This document shows positions 18,243 to 27,341 of a stretch of DNA of 64,000 bases, one piece after another (the first letter of the stretch is position 1; each line of letters starts with the position of its first letter). Source of the DNA: Vibrio penaeicida (GTDB taxonomy: Bacteria; Pseudomonadota; Gammaproteobacteria; Enterobacterales; Vibrionaceae); assembly GCF_030689305.1 (NCBI RefSeq), contig NZ_JAUYVM010000005.1:62001-126000 (forward strand). The letters run 5' to 3'. Position numbers and translations under genes: made by a program. The notes under the pieces were generated by a model. It searched no databases, had not been told where the DNA came from, and worked only from the letters and a program-made list of their open reading frames with translations.

Positions 18243-19838
18243 CTAACTGGCTTCTGAAATGCTGCTTGCGATGGATCGAATTTCAACCGTTTCCTCTTCA
18301 TCTGCACCATCCAATAACGCCTCGTAAATCAAAGCATTGATCCTAGCTTTTCGCAGTAAGAAAAAGTCATGTAATGAGTGGGCTATTTCGAGCCTTCGCT
18401 GAGGATATTGATTGATCAACTCGCCTAAAAGCTCCCCAGACTGCTTGGGGTAGGCAAGTGTTATATTGATGGCAACATCGTTGGCTTTTAGCGATGATCC
18501 TTCTAACGCTGTTCGGATCAACACGCCAGGGTCTGTCGGGTTTTGTCCTAATGCCGCTATCAGCAATTTGAGCTCTGGGTCTGCAATGTCCGTGTATTTG
18601 AAATCTAGCATAGAGTCTAGCTCTGCGGTTCCCGTTGGAATCGGCTGCACATTCACTTGATACTGACTGACGGCTTCCAACGTGTCGGTACGCACAAAGA
18701 CCTTGCGGTACAGTAAGAAACCAAACACAAATAAGTGGACCACGATGAGGTAGTAATAAAGCCAAACAATGGAAAACTCATTCATAAGATAGCCAGCAAC
18801 AATGGGACCCGTTACCCCGCCAATCCCCACCAATATTTGCATGGTGCTTGTTGCTGGCATCGCTTCTTTAGGTTGAATATGATCAAAAACTTGAGTCACC
18901 GCGAGTGGGAACAACGCCACCCCAGAACCACCTGAAATCCAAAATAGAACGGCAAGCATTTCGATAGGCATCGGGATGTAATTTTCCAAAATGATCAACG
19001 AATTACTGATCACACCCATAAACATAAGCCCAGAAGCGACGACGCGTTTGTCGTACCGGTCTGCGAGCCACCCTGTCGGGAATTGAGTCAACAACCCCCC
19101 CATTTGGTAAGAGCCCAAAATCAGCGATAACCAGATCCCAGATATGCCCTTACCGTATGCATACAAAGAAATCAAAGACACGCTTGCAGCGTTTATCAGC
19201 CCTGCACAAAAACAAGAAAGCGTGCCCGAAGGAGAGTAGTTCCAGAGTTGTTTAATGGTAAGCGGCGCGCTTTTTTCTGGCAATTCAGGCATGGGTAATC
19301 GGCTCATCGACATAATGATGAGGGCAATGCACAAAAACACCGAAATAATCCCAAAAACTCGAGGGTCTTGGGCTCCAGAAAATGCAATCAAAAAGGGAGC
19401 CGTACCAAAACCAATAGCAAAACAGATTTGATAGGTACCATACACCTTGCCACGGTTACTTCGATCACTCAGCACATTAAGCCAGCTTTCTAATGTGATA
19501 AAACTGGTGACATAACAAACACCGGACACCATTCTTAGTGCCGAAGTAACATAAATATCATTTGAATAGCTGTGCAATACTGACACAATAGCCAGCATAG
19601 CTGCCATAGAGGCAAAGGCTCGGATATGCCCAACACGCAAAACGACCTTTGAGCCAAATAAGCCCGCGCAAATCGCTCCTGCGGCGAACATACTCATCGC
19701 TAAACCGATTTCAGAAGAATCAAATCCACCGTCTTTTAAGCGAATCGGTAACATGACATAAAAAAGGTTATGGCTGATCGCAAACGCAAAAATAGCGAAC
19801 AGAATCGGTCTTATACGAATGAATATACTGTTTCTCAT
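18243..19838 (-). CDS. MFS transporter, YcaD-like, with C-terminal cytoplasmic domain
   Basis: A 531-residue major facilitator. Residues 1-390 hold about 12 membrane segments resembling the YcaD group (SHNLFYVMLPIRL, FITLESWLNVLSDRSNRGKVYG, FPTGWLADRYDKR). The remaining 140 residues are hydrophilic and lie on the cytoplasmic side; they look helical and regulatory but match nothing I know. The ORF can be extended to a TTG at 19862, but the ATG at 19838 is the more natural start. Neither has a strong ribosome binding site. The substrate is unknown. It is divergent from the carboxylesterase gene at 20083. Confidence 0.78.
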   Translation of the reverse strand: MRNSIFIRIRPILFAIFAFAISHNLFYVMLPIRLKDGGFDSSEIGLAMSMFAAGAICAGLFGSKVVLRVGHIRAFASMAAMLAIVSVLHSYSNDIYVTSALRMVSGVCYVTSFITLESWLNVLSDRSNRGKVYGTYQICFAIGFGTAPFLIAFSGAQDPRVFGIISVFLCIALIIMSMSRLPMPELPEKSAPLTIKQLWNYSPSGTLSCFCAGLINAASVSLISLYAYGKGISGIWLSLILGSYQMGGLLTQFPTGWLADRYDKRVVASGLMFMGVISNSLIILENYIPMPIEMLAVLFWISGGSGVALFPLAVTQVFDHIQPKEAMPATSTMQILVGIGGVTGPIVAGYLMNEFSIVWLYYYLIVVHLFVFGFLLYRKVFVRTDTLEAVSQYQVNVQPIPTGTAELDSMLDFKYTDIADPELKLLIAALGQNPTDPGVLIRTALEGSSLKANDVAINITLAYPKQSGELLGELINQYPQRRLEIAHSLHDFFLLRKARINALIYEALLDGADEEETVEIRSIASSISEAS

Positions 19839-20082
19839 AGGCACTATGGACTTTTTAGGCAATCAATCGACGGCAAGGGTTGCTGATTAAAATATCAACT
19901 ACAACATAGCACAGGTTAAAATTTATCCAGATATTTAGAAAGAAAAAGTATCGAACAATCAGAAGAAGTTGTGTGTGTTCTCAAGTTCGAGAGCTCTATT
20001 TGCAAGGCGAAAATTGAAGATCGCATTCGACCGTAAATAGCGTTAAGGTGAGCCAAACTTAAAATCAATATGGAATATCAAG

Positions 20083-20739
20083 ATGCTTAGTTACGTTGAA
20101 GTCGAATCGACAACAAAAGCCACTGCCAGTGTGATTTGGCTGCACGGTCTTGGCTCAAATGGACACGACTTTGAAGCCATTCTGCCTGAATTAAAACTGC
20201 CAGCCGATGCCCCCGTTAGATTTATTTTCCCGCACTCGCCTTCCATTCCAGTTACCGTCAACGGCGGAATGGTGATGCCAGCGTGGTACGACATTATTGA
20301 AATGGGTGCCGGTAGAAAGCTGAATTCGCAGCAACTCATCGATTCAGCCCATCAAGTCGTTGAATTAATTAAGCAAGAACAAGAACGTGGAATCGCTTCA
20401 AACCGTATTCTACTTGCAGGGTTTTCTCAAGGTGGCGCAGTGGCATACCAAGCGGCATTGAGTTTTGATCAGCCACTAGCTGGCTTGTTAGCACTATCCA
20501 CTTATTTCCCGACATCCGACTCCATTGAATACTCAGAAGCTAGCAAATCTTTACCTATAGAGATCATGCATGGCACCTTCGACCCTGTAGTATTTCCAGC
20601 GATGGGCGAAGAAGCCAAAACCGATTTAGAAGCCGCTGGGTACAAACCCAATTGGCGTACTTATCCGATGGAGCATCAAGTATGCATGCCTCAAATTAAA
20701 GACATTTCAGAGTGGCTGCACCGCATACTCGAACTTTAA
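20083..20739 (+). CDS. Phospholipase/carboxylesterase family hydrolase
   Basis: A 218-residue cytoplasmic alpha/beta-hydrolase of the carboxylesterase/lysophospholipase (Abhydrolase_2) family. HGLGSNGHDF forms the oxyanion region (about 20-29). GFSQGG holds the nucleophile serine (about 112), the aspartate is in GTFDPVV (about 165), and the histidine is in MEHQVC (about 197). Such enzymes deacylate small esters or lysophospholipids. Divergent from the YcaD-like carrier. A 10-bp stem-loop follows at 20767-20792. Confidence 0.88.
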   Translation: MLSYVEVESTTKATASVIWLHGLGSNGHDFEAILPELKLPADAPVRFIFPHSPSIPVTVNGGMVMPAWYDIIEMGAGRKLNSQQLIDSAHQVVELIKQEQERGIASNRILLAGFSQGGAVAYQAALSFDQPLAGLLALSTYFPTSDSIEYSEASKSLPIEIMHGTFDPVVFPAMGEEAKTDLEAAGYKPNWRTYPMEHQVCMPQIKDISEWLHRILEL

Positions 20740-20766
20740 AATCGGTTCTTTAGCCTCTTTACTCTA

Positions 20767-20792
20767 CGTGTGGAGAACCTGCTCTCCGCACG
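20767..20792 (+). terminator. Stem-loop after the carboxylesterase gene
   Basis: A 10-bp stem (CGTGTGGAGA / TCTCCGCACG, one G-T pair) with loop ACCTGC. No T-run follows, so it is a candidate transcript-end structure only. Confidence 0.45.
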
Positions 20793-20981
20793 ACTTACCT
20801 AACGGTATGTCACCGCTCCACTACACCGTTACCTCCAAAGAATGCCAACCCCACCATAGATCTAATAAATTACTTAGCTTTTAATAATTTCTTCATTGAA
20901 CCTCAATATTTCGCTCCTTAAGTTAGATCAAGTTATCCATCGATAACATATTGATAAATAAGTAACTAAAAGGAATTGGCT

Positions 20982-22055
20982 ATGTATAGAAAAATTGCTT
21001 TTTTGGCTTGTATGGTATGCTCTGGCTACACGTTTTCTCAAACTGATTCAGCGACGCATTACGCAGTTCAATATGAAGGAAGAAGTGTAAAGGACTACGC
21101 AACGGGTACAGTTCAAATTAACTTCCCGGGCAGTGCGCTGAAAACGAAATTCACGGGCACTCAGCTCGCAATCAATTTAAAAGGCAAAGGCGATCATTTT
21201 GATGTGCTGGTCGATGGTGTCTTGTCGCACAAAATTGTCACGAATATTGGCAACGAAACCCAAAAATTTGAGCTGTTCAAAAGTGCAGAAAAAAGCACGG
21301 TTGTCATCGAAGTGGTTAAACGAACAGAAAACTACGATGCCATGATTGAAATCGTATCGTTCGATCATGATGGCTTCCTAGAAGGAGTGTGGGAAAACCA
21401 ACCGCATGTCCTGTTTATCGGGGATTCAATCAGTGCTGGGTTTGCCAGCGAATCAAACAAACGTGACTGTACATGGGACGAAGTGTATAACACATCCAAC
21501 GCCCGTCTAGCCTTCCCACATCAAACAGGCGATCAACTGGATGCCAGTATCACTCAAGTTTCGCTTTCTGGTTTAGGGTTAATTCGAAACTGGGACGGTA
21601 ACCAATCTTTTCATGATGTAACCTATTACGCTGATAAATCCGGCGCTGTGTTTGGTAACGTGCAGCAATTTGAAGATAAACACCCAGACTTAATTGTTAT
21701 CGAAGTTGGCACCAATGATTTCAGCACCGATCCAAAGCCTCACGAACCATGGGCAAACATTGATGAAGTGAAAACAGCTTGGGTCGAGCGCATGGTGGAA
21801 TTCACTGAGGAACTAAAATATCGCTACGACGATACCAATATTGTTTACATGCCTCGTCCAGCCTACCCATACGACTACATCATTCCAGCAACAAACGAAG
21901 CGATTAGCGTATTAAACAGCAAAGGGGTAACTGGTCTGTATAGCCATACCTTTGTGTCGCCATTAGAAGGCTGCATTTGGCACCCAACAGAAGCAGAGCA
22001 TAAAGACATCGCGACGAAGCTCACCACCTTCATCAAGCAAAATGGGCTCTTATAA
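20982..22055 (+). CDS. CE2-type carbohydrate esterase (SGNH hydrolase)
   Basis: A 357-residue secreted esterase. The signal peptide is about residues 1-19 (ending YTFSQ). An N-terminal jelly-roll domain (about 20-140) precedes an SGNH/GDSL hydrolase domain, the architecture of carbohydrate esterase family 2 deacetylases. FIGDSISAGF carries the nucleophile serine (about 147), EVGTNDFS the block III residues, and HPTEAEH the catalytic histidine (about 332). The likely reaction is removal of acetyl groups from polysaccharides such as xylan or glucomannan. The start at 20982 has AAAGGAA at the correct distance; a TTG two codons upstream would overlap that site. A stem-loop follows the stop codon. 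Confidence 0.82.
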   Translation: MYRKIAFLACMVCSGYTFSQTDSATHYAVQYEGRSVKDYATGTVQINFPGSALKTKFTGTQLAINLKGKGDHFDVLVDGVLSHKIVTNIGNETQKFELFKSAEKSTVVIEVVKRTENYDAMIEIVSFDHDGFLEGVWENQPHVLFIGDSISAGFASESNKRDCTWDEVYNTSNARLAFPHQTGDQLDASITQVSLSGLGLIRNWDGNQSFHDVTYYADKSGAVFGNVQQFEDKHPDLIVIEVGTNDFSTDPKPHEPWANIDEVKTAWVERMVEFTEELKYRYDDTNIVYMPRPAYPYDYIIPATNEAISVLNSKGVTGLYSHTFVSPLEGCIWHPTEAEHKDIATKLTTFIKQNGLL

Positions 22056-22071
22056 GCCAATCTTAAAAAGT

Positions 22072-22096
22072 CGTCGATGGGGACACCCCGTCGACG
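22072..22096 (+). terminator. Stem-loop after the CE2 esterase gene
   Basis: An 11-bp stem (CGTCGATGGGG / CCCCGTCGACG, one G-T pair) with loop ACA lies 16 bases after the stop codon. It is very stable but lacks a T-run. Confidence 0.5.
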
Positions 22097-22215
22097 CCTC
22101 ACAACACCAAACCAACGTTATAACCACAAAACCCTGAAATAGATTGGGTTACTCTTCGATAGATTACTGATATAAAGATAAACAAGTAACTGTTCTAGCA
22201 ATTGGAGTAGCAAAA

Positions 22216-23154
22216 ATGGCAAGGTATCGAAAAAATATACCACTGCTTGGACGTGAACTTTTCGCTTGCTATACAGGAACTGAAACGGATCTTCTCTACA
22301 ACCGTGGAATTGATTTACCAGGGTTTGCGACCTACCCATTACTTTCCAGCGCAAAACATAAAGCAATACTCCGCGAGTACTACTGCAAGCTTATCGACTT
22401 GGCTCGGAGCCAGAATGTGGGTGTCATCTTAGATTCCGCGACTTGGGTTGCTAGCCGAGATAGAGGTGCAGAGCTTGGATATACCGTTGCTGAGCTAAAA
22501 CAATTTAATATTGAAGCCATTGAACTCATGGCCAGTGTCCGTAACGAAAAAGGGGATTTGCCCACCATACTTAGCGCTCAGGTGGGTCCAAGAGGAGATG
22601 GATATGCCCCTTCCGATCTCATGACGATACAGGAAGCAGAAGAGTATCACGCAGAGCAAATAGAGGTTTATTCAAACACCGACGCCGATTTAGTGAGTGC
22701 GTTTACGATTTGCTATGCAGAGGAAGCAGCAGGGATTGTGCGTGCTGCAAAGAAATGCAATATGCCTGTCGCCATTTCATTTACGGTTGAGACTGACGGG
22801 TGCTTGTCCACGGGTATGGCATTAAAAGAGGCCATCGAGCAGGTTGATTCTGAAACAAATAATGACGCACTTTACTACCTCGTTAATTGTGCGCACCCTG
22901 ATCACTTCAAAGGCAGTTTTAACCATGAACCGTGGGTGCGACGTGTACGAGGTGTCGTCGCTAATGCGTCCCGTTGTAGCCATGCAGAACTGGAAGTTTC
23001 AACTGAACTGGATGATGGAGACCCGAATGAATTGGGTATACAGGTTGGTGGATTACGTAAAACATTCCCCCATTTTAATATCCTTGGTGGTTGTTGTGGT
23101 TCCGATTGGCGACACATGAAACGCATACTTGAAGAAGCTAAAAAAGCAGAGTAA
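22216..23154 (+). CDS. Homocysteine S-methyltransferase family protein
   Basis: A 312-residue TIM-barrel methyltransferase of the homocysteine S-methyltransferase (MmuM/BHMT) family. The three zinc cysteines are visible in VNCAHPDHF (about 220) and GGCCGSD (about 291-292). The likely reaction transfers a methyl group from S-methylmethionine or a similar donor to homocysteine to give methionine. No methyl-donor permease or riboswitch is adjacent, so the donor is uncertain. A GGAG site lies at good spacing before the ATG. It stands alone. Confidence 0.87.
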   Translation: MARYRKNIPLLGRELFACYTGTETDLLYNRGIDLPGFATYPLLSSAKHKAILREYYCKLIDLARSQNVGVILDSATWVASRDRGAELGYTVAELKQFNIEAIELMASVRNEKGDLPTILSAQVGPRGDGYAPSDLMTIQEAEEYHAEQIEVYSNTDADLVSAFTICYAEEAAGIVRAAKKCNMPVAISFTVETDGCLSTGMALKEAIEQVDSETNNDALYYLVNCAHPDHFKGSFNHEPWVRRVRGVVANASRCSHAELEVSTELDDGDPNELGIQVGGLRKTFPHFNILGGCCGSDWRHMKRILEEAKKAE

Positions 23155-23284
23155 AAACGCGAGTAAGCTCTCCCCCTATTTTCAAGAAGAAAGATACCTT
23201 ATCGCGTTATTTGGGTCTGTTGAAAATCAACATATGGGACAGCGTGCCCCATGTGATGTACCTACCTAAGTCAAGAGTATTGAA

Positions 23285-24424
23285 CTAGTATTCTTTACGT
23301 TGAATAGAAACGTTGGGGTGCTCAGACAGTATCAGTTCTTTATCTTTTAAATAGTGAGAAAAGAAGCCACTCATGCTTGTTTGAACGATGTCGTGTATAT
23401 CGTTCGCCCCTATCCCTGAAGGTAACCCGACGCTCCATCGGCTTTGATCGGTAAAGTCGCGATGATTCGTGCCTGCGACGGACACCAAATAGGTATCGGA
23501 TTGGTTCGCTTCATAGCCTTCGCTTAAATTGTGATCGGCTGCTTGCAGGAGCATCAACGGTTTATTCATTGGGGAATCGGCAACGCCACCCAAAATAATG
23601 CCGTCCATATTGGCCGCTGCGACACATGCGGTAATCGCTTTGCAGCTGTTCATCGCTGCACTGCCACCTAAGCTGTAGCCCAAAGCCCCTACTTTTGAGG
23701 TATCCAGTTGATACTGAAAACGCCATTGGTTCCATAAAAGCCATTGATACGTGGTGAAAACATCCTGTGTAATTTGCGGCGCGACAACACCATTAAAGTA
23801 CGCTTTACCTTTATCTGTATTCACGTCGTGCGAACCTTCAGGAATATACCCTTTCACCGTGATGCCATCATTAAAAACCGATATGCCAGAGGCAAACGTA
23901 TGATTGATTGCTACAACGGCAAACCCTTGACTCGCGAGATCTTCAAGTAACTCGACATTGTCCTTCTCAAGTAACATTGAACCATGAGAATAGAAAAGTA
24001 TTGGCCATCCTTGGTCTATTTCAGCAAGGTCGGCATTTTTGACCGACCACGACAACATCTCATTCAAATCATGTTGTTGTGGATGAACGGGCGCATTGGG
24101 AGGGCGAAAACTGGATAAGTATTCGACTTGGTGTCCACCATCATCAAAGTATTTTTCATACTGTTCAGATTCTGTATCACTTGGGTAATACACTTTAATG
24201 TGGAGCTTACGCATCTCACCTGAAATCGGGTTTAGTGTATCTTCACGGTAATCGATTAAATCGAATTCTTGGGTTCCCACTCGATAAATACCGCTCGGTG
24301 AAGGGTACACATGGTCGACTACCCGTTTGATATCATCGATAGGTGATACCGTCTCATCATCACACCCTGTAAGCAGTGGCAATGCAATAAAGAAAGGTAA
24401 GAAAATAGCAGTGTTAACGTTCAT
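23285..24424 (-). CDS. Lipoprotein alpha/beta-hydrolase, PAF-acetylhydrolase-like
   Basis: A 379-residue lipoprotein hydrolase. The signal peptide ends in the lipobox LLTGC, with the lipidated cysteine at residue 21. The domain resembles platelet-activating-factor acetylhydrolase and other dienelactone-type hydrolases: FYSHGSM forms the oxyanion loop, GYSLGG the nucleophile elbow (about 250), and NHRDFTDQS the histidine region. It may deacylate phospholipids or esters in the periplasm. The upstream neighbour on the same strand is a membrane-anchored AraC regulator; between them lies a direct-repeat operator candidate, so the regulator may control this gene. GGAG precedes the ATG. Confidence 0.82.
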   Translation of the reverse strand: MNVNTAIFLPFFIALPLLTGCDDETVSPIDDIKRVVDHVYPSPSGIYRVGTQEFDLIDYREDTLNPISGEMRKLHIKVYYPSDTESEQYEKYFDDGGHQVEYLSSFRPPNAPVHPQQHDLNEMLSWSVKNADLAEIDQGWPILFYSHGSMLLEKDNVELLEDLASQGFAVVAINHTFASGISVFNDGITVKGYIPEGSHDVNTDKGKAYFNGVVAPQITQDVFTTYQWLLWNQWRFQYQLDTSKVGALGYSLGGSAAMNSCKAITACVAAANMDGIILGGVADSPMNKPLMLLQAADHNLSEGYEANQSDTYLVSVAGTNHRDFTDQSRWSVGLPSGIGANDIHDIVQTSMSGFFSHYLKDKELILSEHPNVSIQRKEY

Positions 24425-24477
24425 AAAGACTCTCCTTGATTGAGAGCTTAATAGTGAGGGAGGCGTAATATTCCGTC

Positions 24478-24524
24478 GTCCGATTGCCTTATTTGGACGT
24501 CCGGATTATTTAATTAGGACGTTC
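24478..24524 (-). promoter_or_regulatory. Two direct repeats upstream of the lipoprotein hydrolase, possible AraC operator
   Basis: Two near-copies, CCGATTGCCTTATTTGGACG (24480-24499) and CCGGATTATTTAATTAGGACG (24501-24521), follow each other with about 21-bp spacing. They lie about 55-100 bases upstream of the hydrolase ATG and overlap the last codons of the AraC-family gene. Tandem direct repeats with this spacing are typical of AraC-family operators. Confidence 0.45.
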
Positions 24525-25538
24525 AAGTGCTGACTTATACTGGGTTGGTGTGCATTCTTTGTATTTCTTAAATGCTGAGTTGAATGTTGACTTAGAACTG
24601 AACCCAGATTCAAATGCCAAATCTAAAACTGATTTATGGGGCTTTTGCTTAATCAGTTCACACACATGAATCACCCTTTTTTGATTCACTAGGTCATAAA
24701 ACTTGATCCCTAATTGTTGGTTCAGAACTTGAGTCAACAAATAGGGTTTTACGCCAAGTTCTTCTGCTAACGACTGCAAATTCAAATCAGACTTTAAGTA
24801 AAGCTGTTTGCTATCCATCAACAGGGAAACCTGTCTTCCTAGCTCAAAATCCAATTCACTATCACTGCACTCTTCCGTTGGAGCTTGCACTAGTGGCTCG
24901 AAATTCAACAGCTCTGGTTTAACCAAAAACAGGTACGTCACCAAAAAGACGAATAAGCTAACAAACAACTGAGGAAGAGGCAGCTCAGTGTTAAGCACAA
25001 TTTGTAAAGGGATGGTTGAAATCGCGACAATCAGCCCTGCACATACGCCCCACATCAACCAAAGGTTTTCTCGGCTGAGATTCGCTTGAACGGTCTTTTG
25101 CTCTACTTGATAACGCCAAACCATTCGTATAGCAGCGACATTGTAAATAAGATAAACAAGCAATATTAAATACGTGGCAATCCAATGCCTTGTAGTAATC
25201 ACAACAGAATCTGGGGATAAAGAAAAATCGTAGATAAGCGCACTGATCGCTAACCAAGGAATAAAATGCACTGCAGCTCGTCGTGTGATCTTTTCTTGGG
25301 TTAAACAAGCTCGAATAAATAAGAAGAACAACACCGGATATAATAAAGCCCAGCTAGCGTTAAGTCGGCTGCTCAACCATTGTTCATGTTCTGCAATTAG
25401 CAAGATAAGATCCGCTGAAAATACGGCATGAACCAATGTTAATGGCCAGAAGAGCGGCTGGGTTCGAGACCTTGAAAACAAAAACACCAGTAAGATTAAG
25501 CTCTGAATAAACCCCGCGAGCAACACGGCTGTGACCAT
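24510..25538 (-). CDS. AraC-family regulator with N-terminal membrane domain
   Basis: A 342-residue regulator. The first 200 residues hold about seven hydrophobic segments and the last 110 an AraC-type double helix-turn-helix (LQSLAEELGVKPYLLTQVLNQ, then LDLAFESGFSSKSTFNSAFKK, ending CTPTQYK). This one-component, membrane-anchored layout can couple a membrane or periplasmic signal to DNA binding. The ATG at 25538 is preceded by GGAG at six bases; the upstream ATG at 25550 lacks such a site. The downstream gene is the lipoprotein hydrolase, with tandem repeats between them, which makes it the likely target. Confidence 0.85.
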   Translation of the reverse strand: MVTAVLLAGFIQSLILLVFLFSRSRTQPLFWPLTLVHAVFSADLILLIAEHEQWLSSRLNASWALLYPVLFFLFIRACLTQEKITRRAAVHFIPWLAISALIYDFSLSPDSVVITTRHWIATYLILLVYLIYNVAAIRMVWRYQVEQKTVQANLSRENLWLMWGVCAGLIVAISTIPLQIVLNTELPLPQLFVSLFVFLVTYLFLVKPELLNFEPLVQAPTEECSDSELDFELGRQVSLLMDSKQLYLKSDLNLQSLAEELGVKPYLLTQVLNQQLGIKFYDLVNQKRVIHVCELIKQKPHKSVLDLAFESGFSSKSTFNSAFKKYKECTPTQYKSALERPN

Positions 25539-25589
25539 ATACAACTCCATTTGTAAAAGGCAGCGAAGAACTGATTTTAGGCTAAGCTA

Positions 25590-26024
25590 TTAACTCGAGT
25601 GACCAAGCCAGTTTTCCCCTTTGTGTTCTTCGCCATACTGGTCTTGGGGATTACGAAGAGCGCAATTTTCCAAAGACAAACAACCGCAACCAATACACCC
25701 ACCCAAGTCATTCTGAAGCGCCTGCAAACGGCGAATTCTGTCTTCTAGCATAGTGTGCCAGCGGCTGGCTAGTGTATCCCATTCTTTTTTGTTTGGTGCT
25801 TGGTGTTTGGGTAAGTGTGACAAAGCTTGGGCGATTTCTTCTAGCGACAACCCCACTTGCTGGGCTGCTTTGATAACAGCAATTCTGCGTAGCACACTGC
25901 GATGAAAGCGCCTCTGATTTCCAGCGTTCCTCCAACTGGATATCAACCCTTTTTGCTCATAGAAGTGAATAGCTGAGACTTTCACCCCAGCCCGTTTCGC
26001 CACTTCGCCAACGCCTATGTCCAT
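25590..26024 (-). CDS. soxR: Redox-sensing MerR-family activator SoxR
   Basis: A 144-residue SoxR. The MerR-type winged helix is at residues 1-75 (KRAGVKVSAIHFYEQKGLI), a dimerisation coil follows, and the [2Fe-2S] cysteines are C110, C113, C115 and C121 in the SoxR spacing C-X2-C-X-C-X5-C. Oxidation of the cluster by redox-cycling compounds untwists promoters with a 19-bp spacer. Exactly such a promoter, with an almost perfect SoxR box, lies in the 98-base divergent gap before the MFS gene at 26123. No soxS is present in the window, as expected for Vibrio-type direct SoxR regulons. Identification is secure. Confidence 0.96.
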   Translation of the reverse strand: MDIGVGEVAKRAGVKVSAIHFYEQKGLISSWRNAGNQRRFHRSVLRRIAVIKAAQQVGLSLEEIAQALSHLPKHQAPNKKEWDTLASRWHTMLEDRIRRLQALQNDLGGCIGCGCLSLENCALRNPQDQYGEEHKGENWLGHSS

Positions 26025-26055
26025 ATTCCACCTACCAAAAAGATCAAAAAAGACC

Positions 26056-26086
26056 TTTACCTCAACTTAACTTGAGGTTTTAGAGT
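26056..26086 (+). promoter_or_regulatory. SoxR-controlled promoter in front of the MFS gene
   Basis: The 18-bp dyad CCTCAACTTAACTTGAGG (26060-26077) differs by one base from the E. coli soxS SoxR box. A TTTACC -35 element (26056-26061) and a TAGAGT -10 element (26081-26086) are 19 bp apart, the elongated spacing that MerR-family activators need. It faces the MFS gene and lies between that gene and soxR. Confidence 0.9.
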
Positions 26087-26122
26087 AGCACGCAGACCTA
26101 AAGAATTCACGGAGGAAAAAGA

Positions 26123-27325
26123 ATGAAAAACAAAACCTTTCCCTACTTAGTTGGCCGCTTTTTTGATGGCATTTCATCTGGGCTTTTCATGATGGCGCTA
26201 CCATGGGTCATTTTATCTCAGCCCAATATGGGTACGTTCGTTGCCATGGTCGCACTCTTATGTACTGCCGTCTCTTTTGTTGCGACACCTTTCTTTTCTA
26301 CTTTGATTGATCGCCATTCCCGAAAAAAATTATTGGTGATCAATCAAGTTATACAAGCCCTTACCGCCGCAATTGTGGTTGTCGCATATTCACTCGATGT
26401 AGGGTCGCATTGGTTGCTCGCCGGGGCTCAGTTGGTTATATGGGTTTCTAGTAACTTAGCGTGGTCAACCAACAATGCCTTCACTCAAGAAAACTACGAT
26501 TCGCATGAATATGCGTCTATTTCTGGCTACCAAGAAGTGGTTATGCAGGGCACAACCTTGGGTGCAGGTGCGCTGGGTGTGGTTCTGTTAGAAATGTGGA
26601 GTATGTGGGAGTTCGCTTTGTTTGCTGCAATCTCGTCCGGCATTGCCTCTTTCGCTTACCTGCTTACCCCGTATCGAAGAAAGCTAAGAAAAACCCAAGC
26701 AGTACCTTTCTTTGCCCAGTTAAAAGAGAGCAAAAGCATATTCGCCAAAGCACCGCGTTTCTATGCCTTCATTCTGTTGTCTTGCTTGTCATACCCAATA
26801 TTGACGTTTTTGGGAAAACTTGTCCCTATTTGGTTTTCTGAGGCGGGTATTTCTGGAGAGTGGCTTGCCGGGTACAACATCAGCTTTGGTTTAGGCTCGT
26901 TAATTACAGGTTTGTTGGTCAGTAAAATTTTGGCGGAATCATCACACCAAAATATTATGAAGTACTCCATGTTTGTGGTTGCTTTTATGTTAGTCGGAAT
27001 GTCTATTTATCAACACCCAGCCTACTTGATGGCGTTTACATTAGGCTTTGGATTCTTTAACGCGCTTAACAGAATTGCGAGAACCAACTGGATGCACCAC
27101 AGCGTAAAGGTGTCTGAACGTGGTCGAGTAGACGGTGGCTTAGCGCTGTTTTCAACACTGGCTCAATCACTGAGTTACGTATTAATCGCGTACCTTAGTC
27201 ACCATGAGATAACTCGTTATGGATTCGCCATTGCTGCAGTCACTGTTATCGCTGCCGCCATACTCATGACATTGTTAAACAAAAGCAGCAACATTAACTT
27301 AGAACCGGCAAGTCAGGTGAATTGA
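26123..27325 (+). CDS. MFS transporter under SoxR control
   Basis: A 400-residue major facilitator with about 12 membrane segments, including the family loop STLIDRHSRKKLLVINQVIQ. The N-terminal half resembles MFS_3-type drug or siderophore exporters. A GGAGG ribosome binding site precedes the ATG. The SoxR-box promoter upstream makes export of redox-cycling compounds (phenazines, quinones or similar) the best guess; this is inference from regulation, not from the protein. The next gene, a flavin reductase, converges from the other strand. Confidence 0.85.
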   Translation: MKNKTFPYLVGRFFDGISSGLFMMALPWVILSQPNMGTFVAMVALLCTAVSFVATPFFSTLIDRHSRKKLLVINQVIQALTAAIVVVAYSLDVGSHWLLAGAQLVIWVSSNLAWSTNNAFTQENYDSHEYASISGYQEVVMQGTTLGAGALGVVLLEMWSMWEFALFAAISSGIASFAYLLTPYRRKLRKTQAVPFFAQLKESKSIFAKAPRFYAFILLSCLSYPILTFLGKLVPIWFSEAGISGEWLAGYNISFGLGSLITGLLVSKILAESSHQNIMKYSMFVVAFMLVGMSIYQHPAYLMAFTLGFGFFNALNRIARTNWMHHSVKVSERGRVDGGLALFSTLAQSLSYVLIAYLSHHEITRYGFAIAAVTVIAAAILMTLLNKSSNINLEPASQVN

Positions 27326-27341
27326 TATTACAGTGTACCCA

